Source: RGIG7450 sp045648785
GTDB lineage: Bacteria; Bacillota; Clostridia; RUG12999
DNA: 45,699 nucleotides
Direction: 5' to 3'
Assembly: GCA_045648785.1 (NCBI GenBank)
Contig: JAZROP010000014.1
Coordinates: 1 to 45,699, forward strand
A program made the translations under genes and the position numbers. The notes under the pieces were generated by a model. The model was not told the origin of the DNA. It ran no database searches and saw only the letters and a list, made by a program, of their open reading frames with translations. Each line of letters begins with the position of its first letter. The stretch's first letter is position 1. Shown here piece after piece: positions 40,798-45,699 of the stretch.

Positions 40798-41616
40798 ATG
40801 ATAAAAAGAACTTTAAGTGCGTTTATAGCAATAGGATTACTCTTTATTGTTGTGTGGGCGGATGTTATAACAAAACTGCCGCTTATTGAAGCGGCACTTG
40901 GTATTATGATGGTTGCAGCACTTTTTGAGATTTACAAACCATACGGATTTATAAAGCGTATTCCGCTTGCAATTGTTGGATTTCTTCTGGGACTGTCTAT
41001 ATACCTGCTTTATCCGATCTATATTAAAAACCTAAGCTTTTTAATGTTTTTATTTATTATGGTAATGTTTATCCTTGCAGTTACATATCATAAAAATATC
41101 AGATTTTCAGACATTTGCATACTTCTTTTTACAACACTTTACATTTCAATAGGAATACTGCACATCCGTATTCTGTATAATGGAAAACTTGGGCTGGCAA
41201 TGGTGATTTTTGCACTTATTTCAGCATTCCTGACAGATACGGGGGCATATTTTACAGGGTATTTTTTTGGAAAACACAAGCTTATTCCTGAAATAAGTCC
41301 TAAAAAGACAGTGGAAGGTGCGGTTGGCGGAGTTGTAGTTGCAGTACTGTCAATGATTGTGTATGCTTGGATTTTAAACGAATTTGGAATAAAAACAAAT
41401 CTTTTAAACATAGTAATTACCGGAGCAATTACTTCGGTAATTTCCCAGTTTGGTGACCTTTCGGCATCTATGATAAAAAGGGAACTTAATATTAAAGATT
41501 ACGGAGATATTATGCCCGGTCACGGTGGAGTACTTGACCGTTTAGACAGTCTGCTTTTTGCGGCACCGGTAATATATTATCTCAATATGATTTTGCCCTT
41601 ACTGGAGGAAATATGA
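40798..41616 (+). CDS. cdsA: phosphatidate cytidylyltransferase
   Basis: CdsA makes CDP-diacylglycerol from phosphatidate and CTP, the entry to phospholipids. The 272-aa protein has about eight hydrophobic segments and the C-terminal signature SMIKRELNIKDYGDIMPGHGGVLDRLDSL, which carries the catalytic Asp residues. Its stop overlaps the dxr ATG by 4 bp (ATGA), so the two are coupled. Confidence 0.95.
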   Translation: MIKRTLSAFIAIGLLFIVVWADVITKLPLIEAALGIMMVAALFEIYKPYGFIKRIPLAIVGFLLGLSIYLLYPIYIKNLSFLMFLFIMVMFILAVTYHKNIRFSDICILLFTTLYISIGILHIRILYNGKLGLAMVIFALISAFLTDTGAYFTGYFFGKHKLIPEISPKKTVEGAVGGVVVAVLSMIVYAWILNEFGIKTNLLNIVITGAITSVISQFGDLSASMIKRELNIKDYGDIMPGHGGVLDRLDSLLFAAPVIYYLNMILPLLEEI

Positions 41617-42749
41617 AAAATATATCCATTCTCGGCTCCACCGGGTCAATAGGTACACAAACCCTTGAAGTTGCAGAAATAAACAAGGATTTTAATATTG
41701 TTGCTCTTTGTGCAAACACAAATGTTTCACTGATAGAACAGCAGATTCGTAAGTTTAAACCGAAGCTTGCTGCAATGATGAATGAAAAAGCGGCAGAGGA
41801 GCTTAAAATTAAGGTGGCAGATTTGCCTGTTAAGGTAATGTCGGGAATAGAGGGCGTTTGTGCCTGTGCCGCGGCAGAGGAGGCAGATATTGTTGTAACG
41901 GCGGTTGTTGGTGTTATAGGACTTTTACCAACCATTGCTGCTATAAATGCGGGGAAGGATATAGCTCTGGCAAATAAGGAAACTCTTGTGGCGGGCGGAA
42001 GTATAGTTATGCCTCTTGCCAAGGAAAAAGGCGTAAAAATCCTGCCGGTAGATAGTGAACATTCGGCAATTTTTCAATGTATAGCAGGAAGCCATATCAA
42101 ACCATCGAGAATTTTACTTACTGCCTCGGGTGGTGCTTTTTTTGGTAAAAGTAAAGCTGAAGTTGAAAACTCAGCTCCTGAGGATGCACTTAAACACCCA
42201 AACTGGGATATGGGGGCAAAAGTGACAATAGACAGTGCATCGCTTATGAATAAAGGTCTTGAGGTTATTGAGGCAACCTGGCTTTTTGATATGCCGGCTG
42301 ATAAGATTGATGTTATTGTGCAGCGACAAAGCATAATTCATTCTATGGTGGAATTTGAGGATAACTCTGTTATTGCACAGCTTTCGGTGCCGGATATGAG
42401 ACTGCCTATTTCATATGCATTGACATATCCTGAGAGAAGTTACTGCCTGACTGAAAAAATAGACTTTTTTAAACTGAAGAATATAACCTTTGATGAGCCA
42501 GACACTGATACTTTCAGATGTCTTAAGCTTGCATATCAAGCGGCCCGGGCGGGCGGAAGTATGCCGGCGGTTATGAATGCTGCAAATGAAGAAGCAGTAA
42601 AACTTTTCCTGAATCACAAAATTAAATTTGGTGACATCAGCAGGATGGTTGAAGGGGAAATGAACAGACATACTCTTATTAAAAATCCTTCGCTTGAGGA
42701 CATACTTTTAATTAACAGAGAAATGTCTGAAAAATATAGTAATAAATAG
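41613..42749 (+). CDS. dxr: 1-deoxy-D-xylulose-5-phosphate reductoisomerase
   Basis: DXR is the second enzyme of the MEP pathway and makes 2-C-methyl-D-erythritol 4-phosphate with NADPH. The 378-aa protein has ILGSTGSIGTQTLEV (NADPH motif), ANKETLVAGG, VDSEHSAIFQC (metal and substrate region) and MGAKVTIDSASLMNKGLE. GGAGGA precedes the ATG. With ispG downstream and uppS upstream, the operon links the MEP pathway to undecaprenyl phosphate. Confidence 0.97.
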   Translation: MKNISILGSTGSIGTQTLEVAEINKDFNIVALCANTNVSLIEQQIRKFKPKLAAMMNEKAAEELKIKVADLPVKVMSGIEGVCACAAAEEADIVVTAVVGVIGLLPTIAAINAGKDIALANKETLVAGGSIVMPLAKEKGVKILPVDSEHSAIFQCIAGSHIKPSRILLTASGGAFFGKSKAEVENSAPEDALKHPNWDMGAKVTIDSASLMNKGLEVIEATWLFDMPADKIDVIVQRQSIIHSMVEFEDNSVIAQLSVPDMRLPISYALTYPERSYCLTEKIDFFKLKNITFDEPDTDTFRCLKLAYQAARAGGSMPAVMNAANEEAVKLFLNHKIKFGDISRMVEGEMNRHTLIKNPSLEDILLINREMSEKYSNK

Positions 42750-42767
42750 AAAGGCTATGAAAAATAC

Positions 42768-43787
42768 ATGAGCGTTGTTTTTACGGTTATTATTGCAATT
42801 GTAGTTTTTATGCTGATAATTTTAATTCATGAATTCGGTCATTTTGTGGCGGCGAAAAGCTCAGGAGTGCTGGTTCATGAATTTTCCATAGGTTTTGGTC
42901 CACAACTTATAAAATGGAAAAAGGGAGAAACTAAGTACTCGCTCAGACTTTTTCCGGTGGGTGGCTATGTAAAACTTGAGGGTGAGGATGAAAATTCGAA
43001 AGACCCGCGCGCACTGAATAATAAGCCGGCAAGTAAAAAACTTGGTGTTATGGCGGCGGGTGCGTTTTTTAATCTTATTTCGGGCTTTATTGTCCTTACC
43101 ATGTGCTTTGCATTTCAGCCAAGCTACACAACATTAAAAGTAGGTAGAATACTTGATATTCCGGGTTCACAAGCAGCACAATTTATAGAGGTGGGCGACC
43201 AGATCGTTGCTCTTGACGGCAAAAATGTATGGAATTTTAAGGATTTTTCTTTTCTGATGGAAAATGTTGATAAAACAAAACCGGTTGAAATTACAATAAA
43301 GCGTGACGGCGTAAAACAGGATGTAAAAATACAGCCGGTTGAGTATGAAGGAAATTATCTTATAGGCGTTGAAATGGCGACTAAAGAGATGACTTTTAAA
43401 GATGCGATTGTGTGCGGACTTAAGGAAATGTTTTTTGTCGTCAGGGTAGTAATTTATTCGCTTATGATGCTTGTGACGGGCAAAGTTCCGGTCAGCCAGA
43501 TGTCCGGTCCAGTTGGAACAACTGTGCTTATCGGGCAGGCAGCACAATCGGGAATAATAAATCTGCTTTACATGTTTGCACTTTTGTCTGTGAATATAGG
43601 CATATTTAACCTAATACCATTTCCGGCACTTGACGGGGGTAGAATTTTCTTTTTAATTATTGAAATTATAAGGAGAAAACCTATTCCACCTGAAAAGGAA
43701 GGGGTTATACATTTTGTCGGGCTGATATTATTATTGCTTTTAATGGTGTTTGTTACATCAAGTGATATTCTTAAACTATTTGCATAA
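42768..43787 (+). CDS. rseP: site-2 protease (RseP/RasP-like zinc metalloprotease)
   Basis: A 339-aa intramembrane protease with the zinc motif HEFGH at residues 21-25, a PDZ domain in the middle (about 120-200; GRILDIPGSQAAQFIEVGD), and the second catalytic motif LDGGR in FPALDGGRIFF near the C-terminus. It cleaves transmembrane segments of anti-sigma factors and signal peptides; in B. subtilis the homologue RasP acts in the sigma-W pathway. An alternative gene symbol is rasP. It starts 18 bp after dxr. Confidence 0.95.
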   Translation: MSVVFTVIIAIVVFMLIILIHEFGHFVAAKSSGVLVHEFSIGFGPQLIKWKKGETKYSLRLFPVGGYVKLEGEDENSKDPRALNNKPASKKLGVMAAGAFFNLISGFIVLTMCFAFQPSYTTLKVGRILDIPGSQAAQFIEVGDQIVALDGKNVWNFKDFSFLMENVDKTKPVEITIKRDGVKQDVKIQPVEYEGNYLIGVEMATKEMTFKDAIVCGLKEMFFVVRVVIYSLMMLVTGKVPVSQMSGPVGTTVLIGQAAQSGIINLLYMFALLSVNIGIFNLIPFPALDGGRIFFLIIEIIRRKPIPPEKEGVIHFVGLILLLLLMVFVTSSDILKLFA

Positions 43788-43798
43788 GGATTGATTTT

Positions 43799-44851
43799 AT
43801 GTTTCTGCGTGAAAATACCAGAAAAATTAATATAGGCGGTCTTGAAATGGGTGGAAACAGCAAGGTTTTCATACAGAGTATGACCAATACAAAAACACAG
43901 GATGTCAAGGCTACGGTCAATCAGATTAAAGAACTTGAGCAGGCGGGCTGTGAAATTGTTCGTGTTGCAGTTCCTGATACTGAGGCAGCTGCAGCGGTTA
44001 TGGAGATAAAGAAAAATATAAAAATTCCACTTGTTGCCGATATACATTTTGATTATCGTCTGGCGGTGGAATGTATTAAAAACGGTGTGGATAAAATCCG
44101 GCTCAATCCGGGGAATATAGGCGGAGATGACCGGGTGAAAATTGTGGCAGACCTTGCAAAAGAACGAGGTATACCAATAAGAATTGGGGTTAACGGTGGC
44201 TCGCTTGAAAAGGATTTGCTTATAAAGTATGGCTCTCCTACTCCAGAGGCGATTGTGGAAAGTGCAGAAAGACATGTGGCATTACTTGAAAAACATGGGT
44301 TTTATGATATTGCGGTATCGCTCAAATGCTCTGATGTTATAAAAACTTTAGAGTCATATCGCCTTTTTGCAGAAAAAAGCGACATACCTCTACATCTTGG
44401 CATTACAGAGGCAGGCGGAGGTTTTGAAGGCACAGTTAAATCTTCCGCCGGAATCGGGGCATTACTCGGTATGGGGATTGGCAATACCGTGAGAGTTTCT
44501 CTGACGGGGAATCCTGTCCGAGAGGTGGAAACAGCCAAAGAAATTTTAAAAGCTTTTTCTCTTAGAGAAAAGGGCGTTGAGATAATTTCTTGTCCTACCT
44601 GCGGCAGAACAAAAGTTGACCTTGAAAGGGTTGCAGATGCAGTCAAAACAGAATTTAAAAATTTTGAAGGCAATATAACCATAGCGGTTATGGGTTGTGA
44701 GGTTAACGGTCCGGGAGAGGCAAGAGAAGCTGATATTGGAGTCGCCTGTGGAAAAGGCGAGGGGCTTTTATTCAAAAAAGGGGCAATAGTTAAAAAGGTA
44801 GCAGAAAAGGATATTGTACAGTCCCTTTATGAGATTTCAAAGGAGATATAG
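43799..44851 (+). CDS. ispG: 4-hydroxy-3-methylbut-2-enyl diphosphate synthase (flavodoxin or ferredoxin type)
   Basis: IspG turns MEcPP into HMBPP with a 4Fe-4S cluster. The 350-aa protein has VFIQSMTNTKTQDV, DIHFDYRLA, KIRLNPGN and the cluster cysteines in CPTCGRTKVDL and VMGCEVNGPGEAREAD. The start is ATG 43799 after AAGGA. It is the third isoprenoid gene of the operon. The next gene begins 2 bp after its stop. Confidence 0.97.
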   Translation: MFLRENTRKINIGGLEMGGNSKVFIQSMTNTKTQDVKATVNQIKELEQAGCEIVRVAVPDTEAAAAVMEIKKNIKIPLVADIHFDYRLAVECIKNGVDKIRLNPGNIGGDDRVKIVADLAKERGIPIRIGVNGGSLEKDLLIKYGSPTPEAIVESAERHVALLEKHGFYDIAVSLKCSDVIKTLESYRLFAEKSDIPLHLGITEAGGGFEGTVKSSAGIGALLGMGIGNTVRVSLTGNPVREVETAKEILKAFSLREKGVEIISCPTCGRTKVDLERVADAVKTEFKNFEGNITIAVMGCEVNGPGEAREADIGVACGKGEGLLFKKGAIVKKVAEKDIVQSLYEISKEI

Positions 44852-44853
44852 CT

Positions 44854-45699
44854 ATGTATTTCAATATAGTGCAGCATCCGGTGAAACTTTTGAGAGAACC
44901 TCGTTTGTTTTATGAGTTTTACATAATGCAAGCATGGAAGATTTTTAGATATAAGATTTTTAAAACTAAAAAACAACTTGGGAAAATATATGGTCGTGAA
45001 ATATCATCTGCTGAAAATGCTAATCGTTTAATTTATGAAGGGTTGGTTTCCGATGCCCCGTTTATGGTGGGCAGAAACGGGCTTAATGAAGGCGACCTTG
45101 TTATGATGAAAAAAATGATAGATTTGGGTGCAATTGAAGGGTTTAGTGAAAAGCGGATGAAAAATATGAAGGATGGACCTGGAATATTTCCGGCACAACA
45201 GGAGATTTTTAATTATTTTTCAGAAATATATGCAGCATCCATGAACAAAGCTGATGTTATTGTTTTTTGGGGAAATGGTCTGTGTGAACATTATATGATG
45301 AAACATTACTCACCTGATTCTAAATTGATACCATCACGTTCGCTTGAACCTTTTGAGTTTAAAAAGCCCTGGACCAGGGCTCTTGCCGGTAAAAAGGTGC
45401 TTGTTATTAGTCCGTTTGAAAAAACGATAATAAGCCAGTATGAAAAAAGGGATAAGCTGTTTAAAACCTCTGATTTGCTGCCTGAGTTTGAGCTTAAAAC
45501 ATTAAAGGCTGTTCAGTCGCTTGGAGATGAAGATTGCGGTTTTGATTCGTGGGATAAAGCACTTGAATATATGAAAACCGAAATAGATAAAAAGGATTTT
45601 GATGTGGCAATTTTGGGTTGTGGCGGATATGCAATGCCGTTGGCGGCATATATAAAAAGTCTAGGCAAAAAAGCAATTGTCCTTGGTGGACTAACTCAA
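44854..45699 (+). CDS. conserved protein of unknown function, cut by the window edge
   Basis: An open frame of 282 codons runs from ATG 44854 (AAAGGAG site 7 nt upstream) to the end of the window without a stop. It begins MYFNIVQHPVKLLREPRLFY, and later parts (SDAPFMVGRNGLNEGD, KPWTRALAGKKVLVISPFEKT, FELKTLKAVQSLG, DFDVAILGCGGYAMPLAAYI) match a conserved clostridial protein I know only as hypothetical, possibly with a glycosyltransferase-like (GT-D type) fold. The gene follows ispG by 2 bp, so it is the next cistron in this operon. In other Clostridia a prolyl-tRNA synthetase or polC gene often sits here. Confidence 0.7.
   Translation, partial: MYFNIVQHPVKLLREPRLFYEFYIMQAWKIFRYKIFKTKKQLGKIYGREISSAENANRLIYEGLVSDAPFMVGRNGLNEGDLVMMKKMIDLGAIEGFSEKRMKNMKDGPGIFPAQQEIFNYFSEIYAASMNKADVIVFWGNGLCEHYMMKHYSPDSKLIPSRSLEPFEFKKPWTRALAGKKVLVISPFEKTIISQYEKRDKLFKTSDLLPEFELKTLKAVQSLGDEDCGFDSWDKALEYMKTEIDKKDFDVAILGCGGYAMPLAAYIKSLGKKAIVLGGLTQ

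Noticed and set aside
1..45699. tRNA, rRNA, SRP RNA, insertion sequences, phage genes
   Set aside because: I scanned each intergenic region on both strands and saw no cloverleaf, no conserved rRNA, no transposase or integrase frame and no terminal inverted repeats.

Overview
The window reads as ordinary chromosomal DNA from a low-GC, Gram-positive anaerobe, most likely a member of the class Clostridia. The main reasons are strong AGGAGG-type ribosome binding sites, vegetative promoters with an almost constant 17-bp spacer, folate-dependent TrmFO, a Ser46-type HPr, a split transketolase, an L20-type infC leader, pta-ackA acetate production, and a PdaA-type deacetylase that points to endospores. 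I cannot name a genus. There is no rRNA, tRNA, CRISPR array, insertion sequence or prophage.

Layout. 1-6.5 kb: start of an off-window gene behind a possible attenuator leader, then glmM-glmS (UDP-GlcNAc supply), pdaA, and a divergent PgdA-like deacetylase followed by cysK and a small membrane protein. 6.5-8.8 kb: pta-ackA. 8.8-12.9 kb (minus): lplA, a membrane protein, an SLH-domain serpin and an Ig-like lipoprotein. 13-15.6 kb: yfbR-tadA-radical SAM. 15.6-21.6 kb: infC-rpmI-rplT behind an attenuator leader, then a TrmH-family methyltransferase, topA, trmFO and trxA. 21.6-27.3 kb: mixed accessory genes (MATE, PHP, TIM-barrel isomerase, an apparent alpha/beta-hydrolase pseudogene, a membrane-fused E2-like acyltransferase, a YdcF-like protein). 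27.3-27.7 kb: a non-coding region with five perfect DnaA boxes arranged in two copies of a duplicated module. 27.7-33.8 kb: trxB, an ATP-grasp ligase, HPr, uvrC, pfkA and an orphan ParB/Noc-like gene. 33.8-36.5 kb (minus): PAP2 phosphatase and split transketolase. 36.6-45.7 kb: a 44-aa acidic peptide, rpsB-tsf, then pyrH-frr-uppS-cdsA-dxr-rseP-ispG and a truncated conserved gene.

The genes form recognisable modules: cell envelope (glmMS, pdaA, pgdA-like, uppS, cdsA, PAP2), translation (infC, rpmI, rplT, tadA, trmFO, rpsB, tsf, frr), central carbon (pfkA, transketolase, pta, ackA, HPr), thiol redox (trxA, trxB) and MEP isoprenoid synthesis feeding UppS (dxr, ispG).

The least ordinary signals are the duplicated DnaA-box module at 27.4-27.6 kb away from any dnaA gene, the promoter-leader-terminator-RBS arrangement at the left edge, a perfect 17-bp-arm palindrome directly before the ParB-like gene, the SLH-anchored serpin, an E2-like acyltransferase whose catalytic histidine is a glutamate, and an infC start at an ATC codon. 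Start sites, promoters and RNA structures were judged by eye; no searches or folding programs were run.
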